From contig NZ_JAPFQO010000009.1 of the NCBI RefSeq assembly GCF_026241195.1, positions 124,001 to 188,000 on the forward strand: 64,000 bases of DNA. The letters run 5' to 3'. Of the stretch, positions 1 through 9,349 are shown in pieces; position 1 is the first letter of the stretch, and every line of letters starts with the position of its first letter. The position numbers and the translations under genes are program-made. Source of the DNA: Pontibacter anaerobius (lineage in GTDB: Bacteria > Bacteroidota > Bacteroidia > Cytophagales > Hymenobacteraceae). The notes below the pieces were generated by a model that saw only the letters and a program-made list of their open reading frames with translations, ran no database searches and was not told the DNA's origin.

Positions 1-1011
1 TTTGCGGCCGCTCGCCAGCAAAGTGCCTTTTTCCGCTTCGCTTAGTTTACGTACGCGCGGGCTGAAGCCGGCCGTGCTGATCGAGATGGTTCGGTCCCAG
101 TCCTGTGGTTGCAGGTGCTGCCGGTTCAGGCTTTCCTTTACAATCGTATAAAACGCGCCCATGTAATCGCTGAACCCGTTGATGCTGTAAGGGGCGAGCC
201 CTGCCTGCTGCTCATCAAACGTAATCTGCTCATCGCGGTCTAGCCGGAGCCCAAGCGTCTGGTGGTTGTAATAGGATTCCGCTGTATCCTTACACAGGGC
301 AGTGGAGTCCAGGTATTTAGGATCATCAAACAGCGTGATAGGGAAATTTGCCAGTACACCACCATCAACCAGCACATCCACCTGCTGCCCCTTTTGCGGG
401 TTGGTCACTACGTTCCCTTCCTGGTCCAGGAGTACGGCGCGGTAGTATAATGGAATGGACATGGAGATGCGCACCGCATGCTTTAGCTGCATGTTCGGGA
501 AAGTTTCGTGGGAGAACACCATCACGCACTGGTCTGTCAGGTTGGTGCCGGTCACGTACAGGTCTTTGGCTTTGTTTTGCAGGGTAAGCTTGTGCAGCTC
601 AGCGAAGGTGAGGTCGGCATTTCCTGTTTTGGCCTTTATCTGCTGGCCAAGCCAGTCTGTGAATTTATCTCCCCGGTACCAGCCATACTGCTTAAAAAGC
701 CGGCTGGTGCCGCCAAAAAAGATAAAGCGCCCGTCGTTAAACTTCTGCACCGGGGTAGAAAAGGTAATTTCTGTTATTTCCTGTGGAGTATAGCCCACGG
801 CCAGAAACGCCGCCTGTATGGCTCCGGCCGAAGTGCCGGCCACACGCTCAATCTGTGGTAGTATACCCAGCGAGTCCAGCTCGTTTAAGGCTCCACCGTA
901 GGCAATGCCCCTGATCCCGCCGCCCTCCAGCACCAGGTTACGATACGCTTGCTGCTGCGCCACAACAGTTAAACTAAGAAGAAGGCAAAGGCCAAAGAGC
1001 AAAGGTTTCAT
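1..1011 (-). CDS. Patatin-like phospholipase, secreted (C-terminus cut by window edge)
   Basis: Reads on the minus strand from an ATG at 1011 and stays open for 337 codons to the window edge, so the C-terminus is missing. A signal peptide (about residues 1-19, ending in VVAQ) is followed by the patatin oxyanion-loop motif GGGIRG (31-35), the nucleophile elbow GTSAG with Ser61, and the catalytic Asp216 in a DGG motif. Together these make the Ser-Asp dyad of patatin-family acyl hydrolases, which cleave acyl chains from membrane lipids. The leader suggests export to the periplasm or outer membrane. Bacteroidota members often carry a C-terminal surface or barrel domain; whether this one does cannot be seen. 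The gene stands alone here. Confidence 0.9.
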   Translation of the reverse strand, partial: MKPLLFGLCLLLSLTVVAQQQAYRNLVLEGGGIRGIAYGGALNELDSLGILPQIERVAGTSAGAIQAAFLAVGYTPQEITEITFSTPVQKFNDGRFIFFGGTSRLFKQYGWYRGDKFTDWLGQQIKAKTGNADLTFAELHKLTLQNKAKDLYVTGTNLTDQCVMVFSHETFPNMQLKHAVRISMSIPLYYRAVLLDQEGNVVTNPQKGQQVDVLVDGGVLANFPITLFDDPKYLDSTALCKDTAESYYNHQTLGLRLDRDEQITFDEQQAGLAPYSINGFSDYMGAFYTIVKESLNRQHLQPQDWDRTISISTAGFSPRVRKLSEAEKGTLLASGRK

Positions 1012-1166
1012 ACACGGGTAGATTTATACACCTCAAATATAAGCACTTTGCCCTACTTGCCATAGGCTGCTCAACTTCTCCCGGTTGCTTAAGTAGGTGC
1101 AAAACAAAACAGCTAACAACACCGAATGCCGTTAGCTGTATTTCTTACATCGTCTGAGGTTTATAG

Positions 1167-1400
1167 CTAATTCCTGACCGGTATAGGCTGGGGCTTCAGC
1201 TTTGGTCTGAGAAGCAGCCATGCAAGGGCACCGGCGATAGTACCCGAAAAGAAGGTCATCCCGGCGATTACCCAGCCGTTCAGGCCGCGCTGCTCGGCAT
1301 CAAAGTATACATATGCTAAAATCATCCCCAGCAGCACCAGGTAAAGCCCGATCAACATCAGGAAAAGCACATTGGTTAAATCTATTATCATCAGTTCCAT
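1167..1400 (-). CDS. Small two-helix membrane protein, unknown function
   Basis: An open frame of 77 codons from the ATG at 1400 (a GTG at 1421 would add seven residues). Two hydrophobic helices, about residues 8-31 and 40-62, flank a short polar loop with the sequence YFDAEQRGLNGW; the tail is basic and proline-rich (RPKLKPQPIPVRN). This looks like a small inner-membrane protein with a helical hairpin. I do not recognise a family with known function. It is separated from the patatin gene by about 150 bases on the same strand and is followed upstream by a long repeat-bearing gap. Confidence 0.6.
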   Translation of the reverse strand: MELMIIDLTNVLFLMLIGLYLVLLGMILAYVYFDAEQRGLNGWVIAGMTFFSGTIAGALAWLLLRPKLKPQPIPVRN

Positions 1401-1797
1401 AACTCCATATCTAAATTGCACTTGCTCAGAGGTATACCTGCCCCTGTTATACTTTATTAAACCGATTTCAGGAATTATAGTTTATCACTTTAAGAAGAAT
1501 ACTATAGGATTGTAAGGTAATTTAGAGGAGATTATTGTATTGTGGAATATTGAGAGAGTAAGGACTATTCTTAAGAGGTTGTATCGCTTAAACAAAAGTT
1601 GATTTCCAGGTTTTGGGTAAAGCAGTTGGGTGGTATGATTTTTTATCTATACTTAATAGGATAGGCTGTGGAATCACAGTTTGTACTTTGGCTGTGTTTG
1701 TTAGCTGGAGTTGGATCTCTATTTATACTTTGGGCACGGTTTCCTGCCCCTTCTGGCGCATGTGTAAATGCTTGGCTATACTTTATACTTGTCGATT

Positions 1798-2060
1798 TAT
1801 ACTTCCCTAGCCGCTGCTTCCTGCAACTGGAAACAAGCTATCCTTACTAGCCGCCGTTCATCCTCAGTCTTACAAAGGCTACCGTTGCATCTCCGCCTTG
1901 GCTCCCTCCAGCCCGGGAGGGCTCGTCTTCCCGCATCGCGCTGGGACCTTTTCCTTTGCTCCTACGTCGCAATGCCTCGCTGCCGCTCGTCACCGGAAAA
2001 ACTCCAAAGGCGCTCAACGGAAAGACTGGGATCGGTTTCGATAGCTGCTGCCTTTGCTAT
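1798..2060 (+). repeat. Dispersed repeat family A, copy 1 (about 263 bp)
   Basis: Starts at TATACTT (1798) and runs through a GC-rich core with the palindromic CCCTCCAGCCCGGGAGGG (about 1904-1921) to a conserved end, GGAAAGACTGGGATC followed by TTTCGATAGC (to about 2047). Nearly the same sequence is present at 18927-19192 in the same orientation and at 31701-31974 inverted. Conservation with substitutions and small indels and no shared reading frame suggests a non-autonomous mobile or extragenic element rather than a gene. Confidence 0.85.
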
Positions 2061-2067
2061 GAAAGGA

Positions 2068-2190
2068 GGTCTAAGTCCCCCTTCGAAGGGGGCAGGGGGA
2101 TGTAATCGCCTGCTGAAAATTCCCCTCCTCTGGACTAGCCAAAACGAGAGTTTTGAGCTAGCGAGCGTAGCTCTAGGGGTGGGTTAACAC
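2068..2190 (+). repeat. GC-palindromic dispersed repeat (CCCCCTTCGAAGGGGG type), copy 1
   Basis: Contains the perfect palindrome CCCCCTTCGAAGGGGG followed by CAGGGGGATGTAATCGCCTG and a CTCCCCTCCTC block, ending near TCTAGGGGTGGG. The same order of blocks occurs inverted at about 31447-31533. It directly follows family A copy 1. Short repeats of this look are common between genes in Bacteroidota genomes; how they move is not visible here. Confidence 0.8.
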
Positions 2191-2245
2191 TTTTGCTGAT
2201 GACAGCCATCCCCAACGATGAAACTTACACTTCAACATCAGTAAT

Positions 2246-2300
2246 TACAAACTCCCCTCCTTAGTCAAGGAGAGGCAGGGGTGGTTGGAGCCGGTGTAGC
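2246..2300 (+). repeat. Short inverted repeat (CTCCCCTCCTT / AAGGAGAGG)
   Basis: AACTCCCCTCCTT, a short loop AGTC, then AAGGAGAGGCAGGGGTGGTT: an imperfect hairpin of the kind scattered between genes in this phylum. Only this copy is clearly seen in the window, although 19209-19272 has a related CCCTCTCC / GGGAGAGG pair. Confidence 0.6.
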
Positions 2301-2314
2301 AACTTCCTCCCAAA

Positions 2315-2346
2315 AACAAAAAAGCCACCCATTACAGGTGGCTTTT
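2315..2346 (-). terminator. Rho-independent terminator of the M36 protease gene
   Basis: On the minus strand AAAAGCCACC, loop TGTAATG, GGTGGC and then a run of T. It sits 20 bases past the stop of the M36 protease gene and suits intrinsic termination of that transcript. Confidence 0.85.
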
Positions 2347-2366
2347 CCTTATTAAATTAATGGTTT

Positions 2367-5300
2367 TTACTTTTCAATCAGCAGTTTGTGGGTTTCGGTT
2401 TTGCCGCCGGCAGTTACCGTGACGTAATAAATACCGTTTGGCAGCTTACCTACAGGTATGGCTAAGCCAGCTTGTGCCTCGCTTGCCTCCAACTGCATGT
2501 TCAGCACCTGCTGCCCCAGCATGTTTACGGCGCTTACCGCTACTACCCCAGTAGCCTGGTGCGCCAGACGGAGGTTTACCGTGTGCTGTGCCGGGTTCGG
2601 GTAAAGTATGGATTGGCTTGCCGGCGCAATGGCAGCCGAGGTGGCGGTTGCCGATAGCGCCTCGGCTTTCAGTACCATCGTTTCGGCAGTAGCCGTGGTG
2701 TCACCGCCCCACTTAGAGGTTACCGTAGCCGTATTTACGACCGTAGTCGGGTTCGAGACAATATCCACGTTATCTACATACCAGCCTGTGGCGCCGGTCA
2801 GCACATCAGAGCCCATGCGGAAACGGATGAGCACTTTTTTATCCTTGTAGCTGCTCAGGTCCACCACCGTCTGAATGTAGCCGTTGCTGTTGCCGGTAAA
2901 GGCAGGCCCATTGATAGTGGAGGCATTTTCCAGCGGAATGGTGCTATTGTAGCCGTTCTGGATCATCTTATCACCCAGGTTTGCCCAGGTTAGGCCGCTG
3001 TTGGTGCTTATCTCTACCACACCGCCATCAAAGCCGGCCTCTGTGGCGAAACTATGCCAGAAGCGGAGCAGGGCGTTTTCTCTAACTGTAATCGGCGAGG
3101 CTGTCATCAGGTATTGGTCGCTGAAGGCATCCGGGTCTGCGGCAAACCAGGAGGTGGTGCCGCTGTAAGGGTTCTTCGTGCTGAGTTTCCAGTCACTGAG
3201 GCCTAGCCCGTGTGAGGTTTTCCATTTGCTGCCGCCGCTTTCCATATCGTCCTGGAAGTATACGGTGGTGCCGGTGCCCTTCTGCACGTTCACTTTAAAG
3301 GAACGGGAGATGGTTTCGCCCTCTGCCATTTTCACAGGCTTATAGGTTAGCACGCCGCCTGCTACCTTAGGTGCATCTTTGCCTGATTCAGCTATATAAG
3401 CCGTGTTTTCAGGAATCTGGCTACTGATGGTAACACCACTCATGCTGCTGCCCGTGTTGTTGGTCACCGTAATGTTGTAGGTCAACTGGCCGCCGTCTAC
3501 CACCGGCGATGGGTTGGCACCTAATGAAATGGCGAATTGCGGTGTGCAGGATGGCGGCATGTCGAAGGCTTCTACCCCGTCTGTCAGGTCGTTGTTGCTG
3601 CCCTGCGTGGCGCTGTAACCCAGGCCGCGCTTGGCAAAGGCTCTCCAGATATAGCACTGGTTTGCGCCTCCGTTGTTGATTCTGTCGGCGGCAAGTATGG
3701 CATCGCGGGCATCTATAAAGCCAGGGCTGCAAGGCTGCAGTTTAAGGCCATCCATCACCAGTTGCAGGGCAATGTTATTGCCGCCTTTGCCATTGTAGAT
3801 ATCAGGGTCGTAGCCATACTCATCAATCAGGCTCCAGGTCATTTCCCAAAGCATGGTTGCCCATACAAAACCAACCCCGTGTGGAACAGATATCTCAGGG
3901 TTTGAAATCATACTATAGGTATAGGGGTTCACGCCCATGTCGGTGCTGTAGGGAGCGGGGCGTATGCCGTCGCCGTCGGTGCCCTGCGACTGTACGTAAG
4001 TACCAATGCCACGGCGTTGCGGGCCTGTATCGCCTGGGCGCATGGTCATGAACAGGGCAAAGAAATCGCTCCAGCCTTCGCCACCCTGCTCGGCTCCAGA
4101 CAGGCACTGTGTGCTGGGGCCACCGGTCAGGCGGGTAGAAATGCCGTGGCCGTACTCGTGGGCAATGATGCCGTTATCCAGATCGCCGTCGCGCAACGGT
4201 GGTACGCCGCCTTCTCTTCGCAGGGTGCCTGCCAAATCCTGGCCAAGCGCCGACTTCAATTTCTCACCATCGGCCTTGCTGATCATGATCGCCGGAATCA
4301 GTACAGCCGTTCCTGTTTCATCGCCGCCCATCGCCATGGCAGGACCATCCACGTTGTTTACCACGATAACTGCCGTAGCACCGGAGGCCTGTGCATTCAG
4401 GGCTTTCTCTATAAAACTGCACTCGCCGCGGTCTACCAGGGCAATGTTGCCTGTGATCTCTGCCTGGTTAGCAAACGGAACCGGAACAGATCCAGCTGGC
4501 AGGGCAGGAGTGCCGCTGCAGCCGTTGGCTGGGTCTGCCAGCACAATGCTGCCAGCTACGCCCGTCTCATTGACCTCAGGTCCGAAAGCCGCCTGCACGC
4601 CGATGTAGGAACCGGCAACAGCAGCAGGTACCGTAATGTGCAGCAGTTCGGCAGGCACGGAGGAGGTCCAGAGGTACATCTGCATGCGGCCCGGTACGCC
4701 GTCCTGTAGCGTTAGGAAATTGGCATTGTTGGTTCCGCCGCCGTCCTGCGCCTCGGCCATCACACCATCCAGTCCCACGCCGGCTCCTGTAAAATTGGTC
4801 TGCTGGAAATTTCCGCTCACCTCATCAAAGCCATACTTGTAGAACACATCGTGCATCAGGTTGTTCCAATAAAACAGGTTAGTAGTGGCGGCCTGCACGT
4901 ACGTGGTTGGTTCCTTGGTCAGGTCCAGCTCAAAATCGAAATTAAGGCCCAGGCCACCATCCGGGCTGATGCCTGCGTTGGCTCCTAGACGGTCTTCGTA
5001 GGCATGCACGTTATTGCCTTTTGTGATGGTGAAGGTGGCTACACCGTCGTTGTGCCAGCCCATCGGCGAGGCTGTCAGGTCCTCCTTGCCCGTAACAATG
5101 GTTCTTTCGCCGTGGCTTGGCGTTTCAAAAGGCACATCGTATACATTATAAGTGCCACTGGAGGCGATGCTGGTGGCGGCTGCCGCCGACAGGCTACCCG
5201 GCGCAATGGACTTGGCTAACTGCTCCTGCTGTAGTTGCTTTGCCTCAGCGATGGCAGCAGCATCGGCATTAGGAGCAACAGCTGCCTTTCGGGTAAAGCG

Positions 5301-6011
5301 CATGGTTTCGCCGGGGGCGTCGGTTACGGTTGGCAGGCCCCAGTTGTCATGAATCACCAGGTCTTCTTTCTTCAGCACCTTGCCATCGGCTGCATCTACA
5401 TACACATTCCAGTAGTTTTGTGCGTCCTTCTGGTAAATAGATACCTCCCAGGCGAGGCGAACGGAGCCGTCGGGCATGGGCTGGAACACCAGTTTGGCCG
5501 GGATAGGAGAGAGGGAGATGCCGCCGTCGCTCAGCACTACTGCCTTTGCCGCTGCTGGTAGCCTGTCTGTGGGCTTCTTGCGCTCCTTTACCTCCAGCGG
5601 TTTGTTTGGTTGCAGTTTCAGGTGGCTTGCGGCGGCCCGTACGGCCTGTTCCGGTGCCATTCCTGCTGCACTGCCTTTAATAGCTGCCCGCAGGTTAGGT
5701 ATAAACCGGTTGCCCATGTTTATCACATTGCCATCCTTATCAATGTTTATGTTGATGTTGGCATCCACCACCTCTATGCCATTGTGACGCTGGCGGAGGT
5801 AAATATGCGTGATGCCGTTGTTGGTGCTGGTATACTTGTCGGTTACCACATAATCTGAGATATCAGCAGGGGTCAGGTTATACTCGGCTTTGGTCTGGTC
5901 TATGTGCTGCAGGGCTACGTCTAAAGCCGATTGCGCACGACTGTAACCGGGGGACAGGAAGAGCAGAAAGCTCAGGAGGTAAAGCAACTGGTAAGGTGAG
6001 ATGTGTTTCAT
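2367..6011 (-). CDS. M36 (fungalysin-type) zinc metalloprotease with PA and DUF11-like domains and T9SS type A tail
   Basis: A 1214-residue secreted protease. A signal peptide (about 1-27, ending SRAQ) leads into FTP/PepSY-like propeptide regions (about 50-210). The catalytic core carries the zinc motif HEYGH near residue 617 and the downstream GEGWSDFF with the third-ligand glutamate near 642. A protease-associated insert (about 480-600) precedes the zinc motif. After the core come a DUF11-like repeat (about 825-910), a jelly-roll-like region (about 925-1090), and a C-terminal sorting domain (last 70-80 residues, with LPNGIYYVTV and a terminal KLLIEK). The tail is the type A signal for export and anchoring by T9SS. 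The start at 6011 follows from the signal peptide. A terminator lies just downstream; the gene is monocistronic. Likely role: digestion of extracellular protein. Confidence 0.93.
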   Translation of the reverse strand: MKHISPYQLLYLLSFLLFLSPGYSRAQSALDVALQHIDQTKAEYNLTPADISDYVVTDKYTSTNNGITHIYLRQRHNGIEVVDANININIDKDGNVINMGNRFIPNLRAAIKGSAAGMAPEQAVRAAASHLKLQPNKPLEVKERKKPTDRLPAAAKAVVLSDGGISLSPIPAKLVFQPMPDGSVRLAWEVSIYQKDAQNYWNVYVDAADGKVLKKEDLVIHDNWGLPTVTDAPGETMRFTRKAAVAPNADAAAIAEAKQLQQEQLAKSIAPGSLSAAAATSIASSGTYNVYDVPFETPSHGERTIVTGKEDLTASPMGWHNDGVATFTITKGNNVHAYEDRLGANAGISPDGGLGLNFDFELDLTKEPTTYVQAATTNLFYWNNLMHDVFYKYGFDEVSGNFQQTNFTGAGVGLDGVMAEAQDGGGTNNANFLTLQDGVPGRMQMYLWTSSVPAELLHITVPAAVAGSYIGVQAAFGPEVNETGVAGSIVLADPANGCSGTPALPAGSVPVPFANQAEITGNIALVDRGECSFIEKALNAQASGATAVIVVNNVDGPAMAMGGDETGTAVLIPAIMISKADGEKLKSALGQDLAGTLRREGGVPPLRDGDLDNGIIAHEYGHGISTRLTGGPSTQCLSGAEQGGEGWSDFFALFMTMRPGDTGPQRRGIGTYVQSQGTDGDGIRPAPYSTDMGVNPYTYSMISNPEISVPHGVGFVWATMLWEMTWSLIDEYGYDPDIYNGKGGNNIALQLVMDGLKLQPCSPGFIDARDAILAADRINNGGANQCYIWRAFAKRGLGYSATQGSNNDLTDGVEAFDMPPSCTPQFAISLGANPSPVVDGGQLTYNITVTNNTGSSMSGVTISSQIPENTAYIAESGKDAPKVAGGVLTYKPVKMAEGETISRSFKVNVQKGTGTTVYFQDDMESGGSKWKTSHGLGLSDWKLSTKNPYSGTTSWFAADPDAFSDQYLMTASPITVRENALLRFWHSFATEAGFDGGVVEISTNSGLTWANLGDKMIQNGYNSTIPLENASTINGPAFTGNSNGYIQTVVDLSSYKDKKVLIRFRMGSDVLTGATGWYVDNVDIVSNPTTVVNTATVTSKWGGDTTATAETMVLKAEALSATATSAAIAPASQSILYPNPAQHTVNLRLAHQATGVVAVSAVNMLGQQVLNMQLEASEAQAGLAIPVGKLPNGIYYVTVTAGGKTETHKLLIEK

Positions 6012-6588
6012 AAATGGTGTTTTAATTAGAAGTGTTACATATAATATTTCTGTTTTGGGTTGTAACTGTGGGTGTCTGGCGCAAATGGTAGTTTAGTGGT
6101 ATGGTGATTGGTTGTGTCAGCCTTTGAGTGGGATGGATTGTCATATAAGTATACAAGTTTCGGTTCCCGATTCTGCTGTTAAAAGTATAATTACGGGGTG
6201 TGGTGAAATTTGGATTTATACTTGCAGTTCGGCAAAAGTGATAGGTAGAACTTTTTGGAGAGGTTGTAAAACTGCTTTATAAGTCTTTAATGGCAGGTGT
6301 AAATGATTGTCTCTTACAGAAATATAGTGTTTAAACTTTAGTGTGATTTGTGGCTCAGCTGTTTAAAATCATAATTTATACTTTGTGCTAAGAAGAGGGG
6401 TAATGCTTTTTATCAAATAAAAAGTATAAATATAGCAAGCTGTTGTAATTGTGTTTTTCCTGTAGAATGCGGATGGGGTAGGCTAGGTGAGGTGGTATTT
6501 GGATGTGTGTTTTATAGGATAAAACCGTTGTGAAAAAATTTGCCCGTTGTTACGGAATAGAAGTAAAGGCAACAACCGCAGGCTATAA
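6012..6588. other. 577 bp AT-rich gap upstream of the M36 protease gene
   Basis: No gene seen. It must hold the protease promoter. It contains five copies of the AAGTATA heptamer within 282 bases, an unusually dense group that is given as its own entry. Confidence 0.6.
6147..6428. repeat. Cluster of five AAGTATA/TATACTT heptamers
   Basis: AAGTATA at 6147 and 6183, TATACTT at 6217 and 6377, AAGTATA at 6422. The first three are spaced by 36 and 34 bases, a little over three helical turns, with the third inverted relative to the first two. They lie in the non-coding gap upstream of the M36 protease, so a regulatory or structural protein-binding role is possible but unproven. Confidence 0.6.
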
Positions 6589-7977
6589 TTACTTGCTCAG
6601 ATGCTGTTGCAGCTGGCGTAGCATGATCTCGGTGAGGTAGCTGCCGCTGTAGGGGCCGAAGAAGTTCATGCTGCGGGTTTCATACTCCTGCAGGTTGTAA
6701 TACTTATCCGGGGTAATGTAGCCGATGTAGCCGCCGTTAAAGCTCGTAACGATGGCCTGCTGCCCCTGTGCCAGCGCCTGCTGCCGTATCTGCGCCACAA
6801 ACTCCCCGGAATAATCAGCCGGGGCTCCCAGGAAAACCACATCGCCCAGTTGCAGGCTGGTGATGTGGGCCGGGTGCTCCCCGAAAATGCTATTGAAGAG
6901 GAAGGGGGCCAAACGCAGGCCCTTGCTGATGCGCCAGCTTGGCTCCGGCAGCTCCAGCGGCACACGGCCGTATCCCAAAGTATACATGTAGTCGGTTTTT
7001 ACCTGCCGCAGCTCCTCGCGCAGCAGTTTGGCCAGCCGGTCGCCCACGTTTTCGGTGCTCTCGTAAGTGTCTCCTTTAAAGTATACCGCGCTGTGGCTGC
7101 CCACCGCACCCGCCGAGAAGGCCGCAAAACCCACGCGCTCCTCCAGCTCATCCACCAGCACACCCGGGTAATCGCGGGAGAGCGTGGGGGCGTTGGAGGG
7201 AAGTATGGTGGGGTGTGCCGAGAAAACGGAAAGTATGGCTGTGGTACCATCCTTGCGCTCAAACTTGAGGAAGCGCAACTCCGTATCCCGGTTCTGCTGA
7301 CGGTCTTTGTAGTAAGGGTTGTCAGGGTCTTTGAGCAGGCGGTTTTTTACCAGGCTGGCGGCGCTGGTGCTGCCAAAGCCGATTTTGGTAGGCTGCAGGT
7401 TCTGGCGGGCCAGTTTTATACTTTGCACGATCTGCTGTGCCAGCTGCTCCACCAGTTCCGGATCATACTTGCCCGACATAAACCTTACACCCAGCTTTTT
7501 GCCCCAGCCCCCGAAGCTGGTGTGGCTGTGAGTGGCGGTGAGGTATACCTGCTCCGGCTTCAGGCCCAGCTCCGGGTATACTTTCTCCAGCTCCTGCAGC
7601 ACCTGCATCGGCACAATAAGCAAGTCCAGTGCCACATAGTATGCCTCCGTTTGGCCATTGCTAAAGGCAAAGGTGCGTGCCCAGGCCGAGTCGTGCACTT
7701 CCTCATACTCCATACCCATGCGCTTACCGTAGCCTGCCAGCGGCGTGCCCACGGGTGGTGTTATGTTAATGCTGGCCCAACCCACCTGCACGGTATCGCC
7801 GTGGCTGATGATGGCCGGGCTCTCGTTCAGGTCGCTGATGGTTTCCTGGTAATAATCAGTTTGCTGGTACGGCGTGTGGTCGAGGGGGCGCACCACACAG
7901 GCCGTGAGCAGCAGCAGGAAGAGCAGCACATACAGGTAGGTATAGCGACGGGTGCGTTTCGGACTTTTCGTGTTCAT
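6589..7977 (-). CDS. Neutral/alkaline ceramidase-like lipoprotein
   Basis: A 462-residue protein if started at the ATG at 7977 (a longer frame begins at 8013). The chosen start gives a good lipoprotein leader: basic RTRR, a hydrophobic stretch, and LLLLTAC with Cys27. The mature part resembles the N-terminal domain of neutral/alkaline non-lysosomal ceramidases: GWASINITPPVGTPLAGYG, the metal-site-like LTATHSHTSFG, SAHPTILP, and DYPGVL. The family hydrolyses the amide bond of ceramide, releasing a fatty acid and a sphingoid base; this protein is shorter than classical enzymes of 650-750 residues, lacking the C-terminal immunoglobulin-like domain. It lies about 46 bases downstream of an mscS-family gene on the same strand, probably in one transcript. 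Substrate is inferred only. Confidence 0.8.
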   Translation of the reverse strand: MNTKSPKRTRRYTYLYVLLFLLLLTACVVRPLDHTPYQQTDYYQETISDLNESPAIISHGDTVQVGWASINITPPVGTPLAGYGKRMGMEYEEVHDSAWARTFAFSNGQTEAYYVALDLLIVPMQVLQELEKVYPELGLKPEQVYLTATHSHTSFGGWGKKLGVRFMSGKYDPELVEQLAQQIVQSIKLARQNLQPTKIGFGSTSAASLVKNRLLKDPDNPYYKDRQQNRDTELRFLKFERKDGTTAILSVFSAHPTILPSNAPTLSRDYPGVLVDELEERVGFAAFSAGAVGSHSAVYFKGDTYESTENVGDRLAKLLREELRQVKTDYMYTLGYGRVPLELPEPSWRISKGLRLAPFLFNSIFGEHPAHITSLQLGDVVFLGAPADYSGEFVAQIRQQALAQGQQAIVTSFNGGYIGYITPDKYYNLQEYETRSMNFFGPYSGSYLTEIMLRQLQQHLSK

Positions 7978-8023
7978 TCGGTTCGGTAGCAAAAGCTGCG
8001 GCTGCATTAGCAAATTCCCTGCC

Positions 8024-9349
8024 TTAGTTTTTCATGGCCTCCATGGCTGAGTACAGGCTGCTTCTGTCAGTATCGGGCTTTGGTAAAATATGGCGCATGT
8101 CATCTGCCGCAGGGTACTCAAACACCTCCAGGTCAAAGTACTTCACGGCGGCTAGCAGGTGGTCAAATATGTCGGCCATAATCTGCTCGTAGCGCTCCCA
8201 GCGCACATCGTTGGTAAACACGTAAAGCTCAATCGGCATGCCGGTAGTGGTCGGTTCCAGCTGGCGCACCATCATGGTCATGTGTTTATGGGTAAACTCG
8301 TGCTGTGCGATGTAGGCATCAATGTACCTTCTGAAAACGCCCACGTTGGTCATGCTGCGCCCGTTGATCAGCAGGCTTTTGTCAACCTGCTTGGCCTGAT
8401 TGTACTTGTCTATCTCAGCTTTCCGCTCCTGCAGGTAATCGCTTATGAGCTGGATCTTACTGAAGCGCTCTATTTCCTCCTCCGAAAGGTATTTTATACT
8501 TGATATTTTAATGAGGATGGAGCGTTTGATGCGCCGCCCGCCGGCAGTCTGCATGCCGCGCCAGTTCTTGAACGAGTCTGAGATAAGGTAATAGGTTGGG
8601 ATGGTGGTGATGGTCTTATCGAAGTTCTGCACCTTTACCGTTGTCAGGTTTATCTCTACCACGTCGCCGTCTGCGCCATACTTCTCCATCGTAATCCAGT
8701 CGCCGATGCGTACCATGTCGTTCGTAGAAACCTGTATGCTGGCCACAAAGCCAAGTATGGTATCCTTGAAAACCAGCAGCAGTATGGCCGAAGCCGCACC
8801 CATGGCCGTGATGAATGCCCATACCTCTTTGCCGGTAAGCAGTGAGAAGATCAGCAGGCCGCCCACAAAGTATAAAAAGATAGAGATTACCTGCAGGAAG
8901 CTGTCCACGGGCTTATCCCGGAAGAGGGCAGTGGTCTTCATAAAGTCGCGCAGGGCACGCAGAAAGGAGCGGGTAACCCAGATGGAAAGTAGCACGGTGT
9001 ATACATCCGTTAAAGTGCGGAGCGGCTTAACCCAGGCCGGGAAGTCTGAGAAAACCACCGGCAGAGCCTGTACTACAATTGTGAGCGGTACAACCTTGGC
9101 CAGGTAATGAAACACCTTGTTATGGATGAGCAGGTCATCGAGCTGGGTAGATGTTTTTGTGGAGAATTTCTGCGCCGCACCCACCAAAAGGCGCTTTGCG
9201 AGGGCATCGGCAGCATAAATAAGCACCAGCACAATAGACAGTAAGAGCAGCATGTTCAGGTACACAGCCGTGCCCTCCGATACGCCCCAGCTTATAAGGT
9301 GATTGTATGTCCAGTGGTTGATAGAGGAAAAGTGGTTGGCAGTTTCCAT
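8024..9349 (-). CDS. MscS-family mechanosensitive channel (YbdG-like)
   Basis: A 441-residue membrane protein with a hydrophobic N-terminal half (about five spans between residues 25 and 200) followed by the conserved MscS pore helix and beta domain (about 195-280), including STNDMVRIGDWI, the EINLTTVKVQNFD region and the TIPTYYLISDSFKNW motif. These are typical of the larger YbdG/MscM branch rather than minimal MscS. The C-terminal cytosolic domain (about 290-441) is long and charged. Such channels open under membrane tension and release solutes on osmotic downshift. It is the first gene of a likely two-gene unit with the ceramidase-like lipoprotein. The start at 9349 is an ATG giving a short cytosolic or periplasmic lead before the first span. 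Confidence 0.9.
   Translation of the reverse strand: METANHFSSINHWTYNHLISWGVSEGTAVYLNMLLLLSIVLVLIYAADALAKRLLVGAAQKFSTKTSTQLDDLLIHNKVFHYLAKVVPLTIVVQALPVVFSDFPAWVKPLRTLTDVYTVLLSIWVTRSFLRALRDFMKTTALFRDKPVDSFLQVISIFLYFVGGLLIFSLLTGKEVWAFITAMGAASAILLLVFKDTILGFVASIQVSTNDMVRIGDWITMEKYGADGDVVEINLTTVKVQNFDKTITTIPTYYLISDSFKNWRGMQTAGGRRIKRSILIKISSIKYLSEEEIERFSKIQLISDYLQERKAEIDKYNQAKQVDKSLLINGRSMTNVGVFRRYIDAYIAQHEFTHKHMTMMVRQLEPTTTGMPIELYVFTNDVRWERYEQIMADIFDHLLAAVKYFDLEVFEYPAADDMRHILPKPDTDRSSLYSAMEAMKN

Larger units (their letters stand above)
1401..2314. other. Gene-free, repeat-rich gap
   Basis: No convincing gene. The first 400 bases are AT-rich with several TATACTT copies (around 1449, 1648, 1725, 1776, 1783, 1798). 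The rest is made of dispersed repeats listed separately. Short open frames across 1613-2187 are translations of repeat sequence: they lack coding character, and the equivalent copies elsewhere carry base differences and indels that do not preserve a frame. Confidence 0.7.

Noticed and set aside
1613..2187. Frames of 60-139 residues in the gap after the membrane protein
   Set aside because: They translate dispersed repeat sequence; other copies of the repeat do not keep the frame.
6850..7989. 379-residue frame on the plus strand over the ceramidase-like gene
   Set aside because: Antisense shadow of a gene with clear family motifs; low-complexity composition rich in His, Gln, Val and Gly, no family.
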